Assembly (NCBI RefSeq): GCF_024498135.1
Contig: NZ_JANHOH010000001.1
Coordinates: forward strand, 868,001-932,000
DNA from: Mucilaginibacter aquariorum
GTDB lineage: Bacteria; Bacteroidota; Bacteroidia; Sphingobacteriales; Sphingobacteriaceae
Reading direction: 5' to 3'
Length of the DNA: 64,000 nt
The notes under the pieces are model-generated. The model saw nothing but the letters and a program-made list of their open reading frames with translations. It searched no databases and had not been told where the DNA came from. Positions 34,206 to 42,892 of the stretch are shown one piece after another. Position 1 is the stretch's first letter. The number at the start of each line of letters is the position of its first letter. The position numbers and the translations under genes were made by a program.

Positions 34206-34235
34206 AAAAAGGGCTTATTTGATAAGCCCTTTTTA
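34206..34235 (+). terminator. bidirectional-type hairpin terminator
   Basis: AAAAAGGGCTTAT / ATAAGCCCTTTTT with a 3-base loop and a run of T, 22 bases after the Hint gene stop. It ends the oxidase-aminotransferase-Hint transcript. Confidence 0.85.
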
Positions 34236-34355
34236 TGTTTACTTTAACCATTTCTGCCTGTGTTAGTATCTTGATACAAACACGATGTTCAAAAATCGAC
34301 GAGTGATTTTTTAATGCAATTTGGTACACTTGCCAAATATTCTATCTCTATCTAA

Positions 34356-35558
34356 ATGACCAAACCGGCACATCCTATTTATAATTTACATTTTGCACTG
34401 GTTTGCCTAAGCTCGCTATTATTCTCGGCAAGTTTTAATATGCTTATACCCGAGCTGCCCTCTTACTTAAGCAGTCTTGGTGGTGGCGAGCATAAGGGAT
34501 TAATTATCGCATTATTCACACTTACAGCCGGTATCTCCCGCCCTTTCAGTGGCAGATTAACAGATACACTCGGCCGTGTGCCGGTTATGGCTGTTGGCTC
34601 TATAGTTTGTTTCATATGCGGCTTTCTATATCCCATACTGGGTAGCGTTGCGGGTTTTCTGTTCCTAAGATTACTGCATGGCTTTTCAACCGGTTTTAAA
34701 CCGACGGCAACGGCTGCTTACGTGGCCGATATTGTTCCCCGGGAGCGTTGGGGCGAGGCATTGGGGTTTCACGGTATTTGCTTTAGTACCGGTCTCGCTA
34801 TTGGCCCAGCCATTGGCAGTACTATCAGGCTTTATTTTTCGCTGAATACCTTATTTTATACTTCATCTTTTTTGGCGCTGATGTCTATCATTATCTTGAT
34901 GAACATGAAAGAAACGCTGAAGACAAAACAGAAATTCAGCTTATCCATCCTCAAAATATCGCGTAAGGATATTATAGCTGTCGAAGTTTTGCCTGCGGCT
35001 ATAGTAACACTGTTATCTTACGTAGCCTATGGTGCTATCCTTACGGTGATCCCCGACTGGAGCCAGCATTTGGGCATCGTTAACAAAGGCCTGTTTTTTA
35101 TGGTATTCACCATCGCATCCCTACTGATAAGGTTTGTAGCAGGTAAGGTATCAGACAAATACGGCCGCATATATGTAATTAATACAGGGCTGGTATTGCT
35201 GGTTATAGCGCTTGTAATTATCGGTTACGAAAAAACTGCTATGGGTTTATTAGCCGGTGGCGTTGTTTATGGTGTAGCCACAGGGATCCTCTCCCCCGCC
35301 CTAAACGCATGGACGGTAGACATGAGCCATCCCCAATATCGTGGTAAAGCAATGGCTACCATGTATATTTCGTTAGAAGCAGGTATAGGTTTGGGGGCTT
35401 TGATCTCGGGTTGGTTTTACCAGGATGTTATTGGCATGGTACCGTATATCTTATATAGCACAGCAGTGATTACCATTCTGGCTATCATCTATATGATGTT
35501 CCGTTCTAAAATACCTATGAAGCATCAGGAAGATGTATTGATAGAAGCCGAAGTTTAA
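34356..35558 (+). CDS. MFS transporter (12 TM)
   Basis: 400 residues with about 12 membrane segments. The MFS motif A copies are RPFSGRLTDTLGRVPVMA after TM2 and VSDKYGRIYVI in the second half. It resembles drug/proton antiporters and other efflux MFS proteins of the quinolone or multidrug group. Its stop overlaps the converging BufC-like gene stop by 4 bases. As a neighbour of a possible biosynthetic operon, it could export the product, but it is on the opposite strand. Confidence 0.9.
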   Translation: MTKPAHPIYNLHFALVCLSSLLFSASFNMLIPELPSYLSSLGGGEHKGLIIALFTLTAGISRPFSGRLTDTLGRVPVMAVGSIVCFICGFLYPILGSVAGFLFLRLLHGFSTGFKPTATAAYVADIVPRERWGEALGFHGICFSTGLAIGPAIGSTIRLYFSLNTLFYTSSFLALMSIIILMNMKETLKTKQKFSLSILKISRKDIIAVEVLPAAIVTLLSYVAYGAILTVIPDWSQHLGIVNKGLFFMVFTIASLLIRFVAGKVSDKYGRIYVINTGLVLLVIALVIIGYEKTAMGLLAGGVVYGVATGILSPALNAWTVDMSHPQYRGKAMATMYISLEAGIGLGALISGWFYQDVIGMVPYILYSTAVITILAIIYMMFRSKIPMKHQEDVLIEAEV

Positions 35559-36403
35559 CTTACAACCTGTATAAACCCACATTTACGAAAATATGCTATC
35601 CACAGATAAGCATCGGCCAAAAGATCGGCTGATGAAACATTTTGCTGGTTGCTGAGTGCCGAAATAGCTTCGTATAAATTGGTATGGTTTTTACATTCCT
35701 GCAGCAACAGGAACTGCATTTCGGTAATTTCTTCCAATACAATGCGGTAATTTTTCCTGCTGATGGCCATAAAGGTTTTTTGGGGCGATGGCAATTCGTA
35801 CTCACCTTCCCGGTAAACCGATTCAAAGAATTCCTTCATCGGAAAATTAAGTTCCAACAATTGCAGGCATTCGGGTATACTGATGTTTAGCTTACTAAAA
35901 AACATGTCCTGTATGTTTACAGGATTCATATCAGTAATCTCGCCTTCTGTGCCAGGTGCGCGCATTGCAACCTGTCGCGCACGTTCAACCCTGGCTAAAG
36001 TGGCGGGAATATCAAAATAGGCATTATCCGTTCCTTCTTCGGATTGTGGTTTTGTCTTCTCCAGAAAATCAGGAAAGGCTTTACCCAAATCATACAAAGT
36101 GAACGAGGTGGATGGATGGTACATCAGGTAAGCTTTCGCGAAACTATCGAATAACTCATCACCCATAAACTTCTTACTAATCGCATAATCGGCGTACATA
36201 CAGTCCAGCAGCCTCAGCATATAGCCTGAACTGTAAACATTTAAACGCGCATATATCGATGCCTTACCTTCGTCAGATACTACATCATCTTCGCTCACAT
36301 TATACGTATGGTTAGCCAACCCGACCTTCTGTTTCAAAAAGCCGGGCGCCATTACCACTGTCCGCAGCCAATTTTGCAAAAATGCTGTATCCTGTTTAAC
36401 CAT
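35555..36403 (-). CDS. DUF2063/BufC-like partner of the MNIO enzyme
   Basis: I choose the ATG at 36403 (MVKQDTAFLQNWLRTVV), which overlaps the end of the DUF692 gene by 8 bases; the frame to 36472 lies within it. The ~282-residue protein has the N-terminal helical DNA-binding-like fold of the DUF2063 (HvfC/BufC) type: LNVYSSGYMLRLLDCMYADY, FAKAYLMYHPSTSFTLYDLG. In MNIO pathways this partner binds the precursor peptide and forms a complex with the enzyme. The C-terminal half is less conserved. The pairing with DUF692 is the main support. Confidence 0.82.
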   Translation of the reverse strand: MVKQDTAFLQNWLRTVVMAPGFLKQKVGLANHTYNVSEDDVVSDEGKASIYARLNVYSSGYMLRLLDCMYADYAISKKFMGDELFDSFAKAYLMYHPSTSFTLYDLGKAFPDFLEKTKPQSEEGTDNAYFDIPATLARVERARQVAMRAPGTEGEITDMNPVNIQDMFFSKLNISIPECLQLLELNFPMKEFFESVYREGEYELPSPQKTFMAISRKNYRIVLEEITEMQFLLLQECKNHTNLYEAISALSNQQNVSSADLLADAYLWIAYFRKCGFIQVVS

Positions 36404-37316
36404 TTGATGCTTGTAATTGAAAATCCACAGGATTGGATACCGCCATATTAGGCGAACGATAAACGCCTTCATCCGGGATATTACCTTTCAACACTTCCCT
36501 TGCTTTAAACAGTTCTTCCAATAGTTCGGGATAGTCGGGTATTTTGGCGTCCCACTCCAATAAGGTACTTACGCCATCGGTTAGTTGTTGTGCCTGTTGG
36601 TATAGTTTCCATACCGCTGATGGCACGGGCTGCTCATGTGTATCTACCAATAGATCGCCGCAATCTGTAGGGCCGGCAATGTGCATTTGTACAATATGCT
36701 CGTGTGGCAGGCTATCAATGTATTTAACAGCATCAAACCCATGGTTATGTGCCGATACAAAAACATTGTTTACGTCAAGCAGTAAGCCACAACCGGTCTC
36801 TTTAGCCAGGGCTGATAGAAACTCCCACTCGGGCATGGTTGATGCCTTAAACTGCAAGTAGGTTGATGGGTTTTCTAATATCAGCGGGCGTTTCAGAAAG
36901 TCTTGTATCCGCAGCACACGTTCGGCAACGTGGTCAAGGCTTTCTTCAGTCATGGGCATCGGCAGCAGGTCGTGCGTATTGGTATAAGCAACGCCAGTCC
37001 AGCATAAATGATCAGAGATCCATTCAGGTTCTATAACTTCGGCGAGGGCTTTTAGCTTTTGCAGATAGATGTAATTAATAGGATCGGTACTGCCAACAGA
37101 CAATGATACCCCATGCATTACAACTGGCACTTGCTTGCGAACATGCATCAGCACATGGCTTGCAAAGCCAAAGTCATCCATAAAGTTCTCGCTGATTATC
37201 TCAAACCAGTCTACCCCTGCGGGGTTTTGAAGCAGGTAGTTAAAATGTTTATTTCGTAAACCCACGCCAAGGCCCAAATTTGGCAGGCCCAGGCGTGGTT
37301 TAGTATTCATGCTCAT
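36396..37316 (-). CDS. DUF692 multinuclear non-heme iron oxidative enzyme (MNIO)
   Basis: 306 residues, a TIM-barrel of the MbnB/TglH/BufB family. Metal-ligand positions are all recognisable: His68 in VVMHGVSLSVGS, Asp102/His103 in WISDHLCW, His115, Glu148 in LILENPSTY, Asp181 and Asn183/184 in LLLDVNNVF, His190/192, His212 in VQMHIAGP, Asp225/His227 in LVDTHEQPVP. These enzymes use two or three irons to rearrange cysteines or aspartates in precursor peptides. It lies 14 bases after the gene for the Cys-rich ferritin-like protein and is coupled to the BufC-like gene. Confidence 0.93.
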   Translation of the reverse strand: MSMNTKPRLGLPNLGLGVGLRNKHFNYLLQNPAGVDWFEIISENFMDDFGFASHVLMHVRKQVPVVMHGVSLSVGSTDPINYIYLQKLKALAEVIEPEWISDHLCWTGVAYTNTHDLLPMPMTEESLDHVAERVLRIQDFLKRPLILENPSTYLQFKASTMPEWEFLSALAKETGCGLLLDVNNVFVSAHNHGFDAVKYIDSLPHEHIVQMHIAGPTDCGDLLVDTHEQPVPSAVWKLYQQAQQLTDGVSTLLEWDAKIPDYPELLEELFKAREVLKGNIPDEGVYRSPNMAVSNPVDFQLQASNG

Positions 37317-37330
37317 GCAATAATTATTAT

Positions 37331-39424
37331 TTAGGTTGATGGTGGGAAGGCAAGGCGCAAGTCGCTTGGTTTTGGTTTTTCAGGAACCTTTGCTCCGCGT
37401 TTCTTTAAAACTTCAGCATATGCATTCCATGCCACATCGTATACCAGGTCGCCTTTTGCATAGTCAACAATTGCAAATGGACTTGGCTGGTATTTAGGAG
37501 CCGGGCCAAAATCGTTCAACTGCATCTTATATTCATTTGGCGCAGGAATAGACGGGTACATTTGCGAAGCCGAAATTGGCACCGCGCAACCACCTAACGC
37601 ACCGCAGGCATTATCAGACGGTGGGCTATATGGCGATACTTTATCGCCTTTGGCCTTAAGAAAGGTATATGAAGTAGCTGCTCCGCACCCGCCGCCACCA
37701 CCGGTGGACTGTACAAAACCACATCCACCCTCGCCTTTACACTCATTTGAGCCTTTGCAAGTATGAAATAGCTGTACCTGGGCACAGCTTGCCGGATCGT
37801 GTTTTATCTGTTCATCAAGGTTAAGCCCCTGGCAGGCATGGTATAAATGCTGGCTGCGATCTAACGGCACTTCTCCCGGAGGGATTACACCCAAAGCTAT
37901 ATTTGGTATTTTACCGAATATAGCCCAGCAGATAGACATCCTATCGCCCGAACCACCCATTGAAGGGTAAGGGAATGCTGTTTTTGGATCTTGGAAAAAA
38001 TCGTTCAATACCCGCGTAACACCGGCAATAGCGCCGGTTGAGGTGCGACTGAACAAGTCATAATTTTTACCGTCAGTATCGTTCAACTTTAAATTATTAA
38101 GGGCCTGCGCAATATCTCCTGATAAAGGCAGGTTTGGATAACGTTTAGGATCATAGCCAACGGTTTCCAGCAATTCTGCACTCCATTTATTGCCATCGGC
38201 ATGCCACTGGTCCCAAGTGTATATTTCCTTGCTTTTAATAAGCTCTAAAACATAAGCAAATGTTTCGTAATGATCCATACCACCAAAATGACCGCGTGCT
38301 TCAGCTTTGACAGAATCAACCTGCTGCCCTGTAGCCGAGTATGAAGGATATTTGTTACGCAATACCGGGCAACTTGGCCTAAACTGATCTTTTACCGCTG
38401 TTAAGGTAAGCTGTGTTTTAAGCATCCGGCTCTTGCTTACACGGGCTAATATTTCATTAATTACACCACCGCCTTCACCCTGATCGGTAATGCCATTTAT
38501 CATGTTCAATACATCCAGCAGTGCTTTCTCGCTTTCGGTATGTTCAATACTGGTTGGCATATGCGGATATTCGTCACTACCTGTTTGTGTTGGATTTAAC
38601 CTGCCGGGGTTAAAAACCTCTTTCTGCAGGGCGGTTTTTACAGCCTCGTTATTGCCGGACTTTGTTGAAGCAGCTTGGGCTTTTTCCAATCCTTTTTTGA
38701 AAACTATATCCCATAAGGTTGTCCCATCGGCGTATTCAATAGAAAGGTAGTTCCACAGCTGCAGGTACATATTACCTATCGAACCAAAATACGGTAATGG
38801 CTCGCCTTCTTTCCAATTATTGTAAGGTGCCTTCTCATTGTACTTATCCTTTTTTGATGGGTCGATAATTTTTTCGGCATCGTTCTCGGTTTCTTCTATG
38901 GCAAGGAACAGGTTACACTGTTCAACATCCATAGGCCCCAGCTTTACTTTAATTTTGTTATAAGGGGCAATGGTATCGTTAAAATCTAAAATTGCCGGTA
39001 ATATGGTTGCATCAGGTGCATAGCATTTCCATGCGTAAGTTTTTTCGTCCTGTAACGGTTCGCAGGTAAATTTAGGGTCGTAACCAACCACTTTTGCCAG
39101 GTTTGATATGATCTGCAGGTGAAGCATTTCGGCCACAAACACACTAAATACAGCGTTAAAGGCATTCTCGTTAGCAGTTTTTGGATGAGCGGATGCCGCC
39201 ATGCCCGGCCAGATCCGGCCTTCGTAAAAGTTACTGTCTTTGCTATTTATCTCGTGCATGCCATGCAGCGAATACAGCGAGGTCATGTACAAAGGAATAG
39301 TGAACAGCTCCACGTTAACGGCCGACTGCACAACAGCGTGCAGCGCCTTCTCATCAATCTCTTTGTATGATACCGGCCTTTTGGCCAGCCGGTTATCATC
39401 GGTAAATAAAAGCGTTGTTTTCAT
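37331..39424 (-). CDS. VioB-like ferritin-fold protein with Cys/Gly-rich C-terminal region
   Basis: 697 residues without a signal peptide. The N-terminal half belongs to the ferritin-like domain of VioB/RebD-type proteins (iminophenylpyruvate dimer synthase group): VELFTIPLYMTSLYSL, FVAEMLHLQIISNLAKVVG with ExxH, and LAIEETEND. Residues ~530-615 hold eight cysteines in a Gly-rich setting: HACQGLNL, TCKGSNECKGEGGCGF, GGGGGCGAAT, NACGALGGCAVP. CKG-x-N-x-CKG-x-GGC resembles sequences found in peptide substrates encoded beside DUF692 genes. With the MNIO gene 14 bases downstream, this tail is a likely modification target, fused to a large enzyme-like domain. Confidence 0.8.
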   Translation of the reverse strand: MKTTLLFTDDNRLAKRPVSYKEIDEKALHAVVQSAVNVELFTIPLYMTSLYSLHGMHEINSKDSNFYEGRIWPGMAASAHPKTANENAFNAVFSVFVAEMLHLQIISNLAKVVGYDPKFTCEPLQDEKTYAWKCYAPDATILPAILDFNDTIAPYNKIKVKLGPMDVEQCNLFLAIEETENDAEKIIDPSKKDKYNEKAPYNNWKEGEPLPYFGSIGNMYLQLWNYLSIEYADGTTLWDIVFKKGLEKAQAASTKSGNNEAVKTALQKEVFNPGRLNPTQTGSDEYPHMPTSIEHTESEKALLDVLNMINGITDQGEGGGVINEILARVSKSRMLKTQLTLTAVKDQFRPSCPVLRNKYPSYSATGQQVDSVKAEARGHFGGMDHYETFAYVLELIKSKEIYTWDQWHADGNKWSAELLETVGYDPKRYPNLPLSGDIAQALNNLKLNDTDGKNYDLFSRTSTGAIAGVTRVLNDFFQDPKTAFPYPSMGGSGDRMSICWAIFGKIPNIALGVIPPGEVPLDRSQHLYHACQGLNLDEQIKHDPASCAQVQLFHTCKGSNECKGEGGCGFVQSTGGGGGCGAATSYTFLKAKGDKVSPYSPPSDNACGALGGCAVPISASQMYPSIPAPNEYKMQLNDFGPAPKYQPSPFAIVDYAKGDLVYDVAWNAYAEVLKKRGAKVPEKPKPSDLRLAFPPST

Positions 39425-39452
39425 GATAAGGTATTAATAGGGTTTAGAGTTT

Positions 39453-41033
39453 TTAAGTTGTTGGTATAATGCCTTGCGATAAACATTTTAGCGCGTCTAT
39501 GCCCGGTAAAAACAAGTACAAGCCGCCATCGGTACGTACAAAACGTTCCAGGCCGTCAATGCTTTTATAAGCAGGCGGTGTAGTTTCGTCATTGAGGTAG
39601 TCAAATTCATTATAAGCCTGCATTGTGTTATTTGGTGGCCCAAACAATGGGTCGAAACCACTACTATTGGGGCTGGCATCTGTTGTACGGAAGCCATTGC
39701 GTATAACCCAGCTTTGCATAATAAATTGAAATTGAGAAGCCAGATTGGCACAAATAAACAGCCCTACCAGGCCGCGTTGTATATCCTTATCTTTATCCTT
39801 AACCTCGTCATAATCGGGGCCGTATGCACCAGCCCGGCGCATGATCCTCCTGCTTTCGGCATAGTTTAGCGTGCCGTCCGGGTTGTTTTGGTTACCTGTA
39901 ACCATATTATCATCACGAGGGTTAGTACGCCGTATATGCGACGCGTAAGGGCATAAAACTCCCAATGCATCGTTTTTCATTTCCCCTTGCTGGTTAGCGG
40001 TTCGGCTTAAGTAGTTAAAATTAGTGTAATCAAAATCCTTCAAATTAGGATTGGGCCCTGTGGGCGATACCACCAATGGTGTGCCATCAAACCAACGGCC
40101 GCACATTTTGGCGGCAACCAGTTCGGGCTCTACGCCTGGTGTTTTATTGATGAAGGTATTAAAAGCCTTTACATCCTGGTATAATAATCGAAAGGCGGCA
40201 AAGCTACCGTTAAGTATCAACGGATGCGCCCTATAATTAGGTACCGTGGTTTTACCGTCGTTATATTTTTTGGTGATCACAAAGTGATAAGGGGGCACAA
40301 TAGGCCGGTCATCAACGGTGCTTACACCCAGCAGCATACGTTGTGATTTGTTATTCCATGGCACTTTGCTAAGGCGGGGCTGCGAAAAACTATCCTTATA
40401 TCCAAAGTGGATATAGTTATGCCCGGTTAATAGCGGGTTAGAATCTTTCATAAACGCTAAAGCTAAGGCAGGTACGTTATTGTTGACCGGTATAAGGCTC
40501 AATAGTGTATCGTAATACGCTTCGCGTTCTTCCTCACTTTTGGTATAGATGCTTATTTGTACATGCAAGTCAGAGCCGTCTGCTTTAGGGTCGGCAGGTA
40601 ATTCCCACCCTCCCGATCTTTTCCACCACTTTGCAGGGGCACTATCATCGATATCACCTACCGCAGCGGCATTAACAGCCGCACCGCCGTCATACAAACC
40701 AAACAACGGGAAACTGGCCGATTTAACAGTAGAGTAATCCGTAGGACCTATTAGCATTTTAAGGCCAAAGCTTGTAATGCCAATATTGAGGCAATAGGAT
40801 GGCTTTACACCGTTAGGCCATGGTGCTGCAGAAGTTATGGTTAACGGCGAACCGCTATCAGGCAATAGTTTATTCAAAAACTCGCGCGCGCCGGATATAT
40901 TATTACTATCAATAGTAAAAACCAGGTAACGTATATAATCAAAATTATAACCGCGCAGTATCAGGCCTTGTATATCATCCAATTGAAGTTTGGGCGCGTT
41001 CGGATCTGCAATATCATTCAGGTATTTACTCAT
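39453..41033 (-). CDS. Dyp-type peroxidase family protein
   Basis: 526 residues. The start LQLDDIQGLILRGY and the double ferredoxin-like fold pattern fit Dyp-type heme peroxidases. The Asp motif reads FGYKDSFSQP, where the usual GxxDG has Ser for the final Gly, and the proximal heme His is at ~366 in YASHIRRTNPRDD, with a following Arg. There is no signal peptide. It lies 28 bases upstream of the ferritin-like gene and is in the same operon. Role: probably an oxidative step or H2O2 removal. Confidence 0.87.
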   Translation of the reverse strand: MSKYLNDIADPNAPKLQLDDIQGLILRGYNFDYIRYLVFTIDSNNISGAREFLNKLLPDSGSPLTITSAAPWPNGVKPSYCLNIGITSFGLKMLIGPTDYSTVKSASFPLFGLYDGGAAVNAAAVGDIDDSAPAKWWKRSGGWELPADPKADGSDLHVQISIYTKSEEEREAYYDTLLSLIPVNNNVPALALAFMKDSNPLLTGHNYIHFGYKDSFSQPRLSKVPWNNKSQRMLLGVSTVDDRPIVPPYHFVITKKYNDGKTTVPNYRAHPLILNGSFAAFRLLYQDVKAFNTFINKTPGVEPELVAAKMCGRWFDGTPLVVSPTGPNPNLKDFDYTNFNYLSRTANQQGEMKNDALGVLCPYASHIRRTNPRDDNMVTGNQNNPDGTLNYAESRRIMRRAGAYGPDYDEVKDKDKDIQRGLVGLFICANLASQFQFIMQSWVIRNGFRTTDASPNSSGFDPLFGPPNNTMQAYNEFDYLNDETTPPAYKSIDGLERFVRTDGGLYLFLPGIDALKCLSQGIIPTT

Positions 41034-41090
41034 TGTACTTTAATTTAAATAAGTTAAATATCCCCGCTTGCGCGGGGATCAGAATGATAA

Positions 41091-41759
41091 TTAGCAGGGA
41101 GTTGGCGGCGTTGATTGCTCATAAGCTATATCAGCCGGCGGGAATGGCCATAATGTTGGCGCATCGGGATAATTCTGTAATACTTTACCCACGGTTAAGC
41201 CCGGGAATGTTACACCGAGTACGTATTTATAATTGGTGTCTTTAGGCGTTTTTGCAGATGCAGGGATGGTTGGGTCGGCAAAGTTGTAGCGCATCAGCAA
41301 ACAGTTAAATGCATCCGGATTTTCGGCTACACCACCATTTTCGCTAATAGAAATCGCAGATGTAGGATCAGATGCAGGGAATATATCGGTTTCGTCCATA
41401 GCATCTACAATTTGGTTTAAACCCCATGCAATAACCGGGTTTGTTACAAACGAGCTGATGTATGGTGCGAAATCTGCATCGTATAACGATTGCACAACAA
41501 GCATATCTTTACCCGGCATGGTTTGAAAGCTGGTTACAGGTAATTTAGGTTGAGGGGTTGTACCATCAAGCAAGTGGTAAAACATAAAGAAATGCACACC
41601 TGTTGCCGCACGCGGGTCACTGATATTTTTAATTTCGGTTTGGATACTTGTAAGCGCTTTGCTTACCACTTCTTTTGGTGTTTTCTTTTTAAGAGGCATA
41701 AAAAGAAATAACATGTGCTGTTGTTCGGCAGCAGGAATGCTGGTAATAGGTGAGGCCAT
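41091..41759 (-). CDS. hypothetical protein heading the Dyp/MNIO operon
   Basis: 222 residues, soluble, starting MASPITSIPAAEQQHMLFLF and ending with a solitary Cys (TPPTPC). The central part (TGVHFFMFYHLLDGT, VVQSLYDADFAPYISSF) suggests a ferredoxin-like fold similar to half of a Dyp unit. I do not recognise it further. The C-terminal Cys is a feature of interest in a cluster with a Cys-modifying enzyme. Confidence 0.7.
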   Translation of the reverse strand: MASPITSIPAAEQQHMLFLFMPLKKKTPKEVVSKALTSIQTEIKNISDPRAATGVHFFMFYHLLDGTTPQPKLPVTSFQTMPGKDMLVVQSLYDADFAPYISSFVTNPVIAWGLNQIVDAMDETDIFPASDPTSAISISENGGVAENPDAFNCLLMRYNFADPTIPASAKTPKDTNYKYVLGVTFPGLTVGKVLQNYPDAPTLWPFPPADIAYEQSTPPTPC

Positions 41760-41928
41760 TGTGATTTTGGTTAAGGTTGTATTTACCTACTCTATTAAAG
41801 GCTTTTCGGTATCCGCCATTGTGTGATCATTAATCAATCAAAGCCCGCGTTCCCACTTATCCTATCTCAATATTACAATCCTAATTTGTAACAATAGATA
41901 TCGCTCCTTCCTTACCTGTACGCAAGCT

Positions 41929-42870
41929 TTATAGCAACTTCCGTTCGCTGGTTTTACCAAATCGGTAGCTTAAGCTAACTTCATGAGTAGCTGTATTTAT
42001 ACCGCCCAGGTTATTCGATGCCACACCGAACTGGTAACTGTAACCAACCCTAAATGTATCGGTGGTTATGGAGATTATACCAGACGTCCTTTTATCAGTA
42101 CGATAACCTACGCCAACGCCCAGTTGTTCTTTTAAATAAATGGTACCGGTTACATCTGCCAGTAAGGGTGATCCATTTACGTACGATACTAATGTTGTAG
42201 GCTTAAACTTAATATCCTCGGCTAAATCTGCCAGGTAGCCCCCTGTGAAATAATAATGGCTTTTTAGGTAATTAGCCTGCTGTACTGATGCTGTTCCTAA
42301 ACTACGGATAGTAAGCTCTGGTACAGATATCCCCAGGTAATATTTATCACTAAAAAACATAACACCAAAGCCAATATTAGGGCTGGTTTCCCTTATATCA
42401 TCTTTAAACTCCGGGTCGTAGTAATCAAGGGTTGAATAATTGCCCACATAGTTACGTACACCCGCGTTTATAGATACCGACAAATAGTCTTTTTCGGTAA
42501 GCTGAATACTTTTTGCAAAAAAGGCATTTACCTCAATTTGTCGCTCAACTGCAATCTGGTCATTCAAAACATACAAACCGGCAGCGCCGCCAATTGATTC
42601 TAATGGCAAACTTCCGCTTAACAGTAAACTGCTTGGCGCACCATCTATCCCTACAAAACGTTTACGGCCCACTACGTTTAACGAACCTGCCTTATCCAAT
42701 AAAGAGTATGCGGGGTTTATTGGGGTTAAATTATCGCCATACTGGCTATAACTATATATCTGTTGCTGAGCCATAAGCTTGCTGCCGGTTATCATCAGCA
42801 GCAAGCTTAGTATAAGTACAAATTGTTTTTTGTTAGGTATTAATTTAATATCCTTTGTCTCTTGCTTCAC
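41929..42870 (-). CDS. PorP/SprF family type IX secretion membrane protein
   Basis: 313 residues starting at a GTG codon (42870). Signal peptide region FVLILSLLLMITGSKLMAQQ, then QIYSYSQYGDNLTPINPAYS, which is the PorP/SprF opening, and beta-strand pairs ending YSYQFGVASN and VSLSYRFGK. PorP/SprF proteins bind outer-membrane cargo with type B (CHU_C) sorting domains. The gene follows the CHU_C adhesin by 22 bases, the standard pairing. Confidence 0.92.
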   Translation of the reverse strand: MKQETKDIKLIPNKKQFVLILSLLLMITGSKLMAQQQIYSYSQYGDNLTPINPAYSLLDKAGSLNVVGRKRFVGIDGAPSSLLLSGSLPLESIGGAAGLYVLNDQIAVERQIEVNAFFAKSIQLTEKDYLSVSINAGVRNYVGNYSTLDYYDPEFKDDIRETSPNIGFGVMFFSDKYYLGISVPELTIRSLGTASVQQANYLKSHYYFTGGYLADLAEDIKFKPTTLVSYVNGSPLLADVTGTIYLKEQLGVGVGYRTDKRTSGIISITTDTFRVGYSYQFGVASNNLGGINTATHEVSLSYRFGKTSERKLL

Positions 42871-42892
42871 TATTCCTTTTTCAATTATTGTT

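Noticed and set aside
37331..39424. Possible violacein-type bisindole biosynthesis
   Set aside because: VioC/VioD/VioE or RebC/RebP-type genes are not present and the only amine oxidase nearby is exported, so a violacein pathway is not supported.
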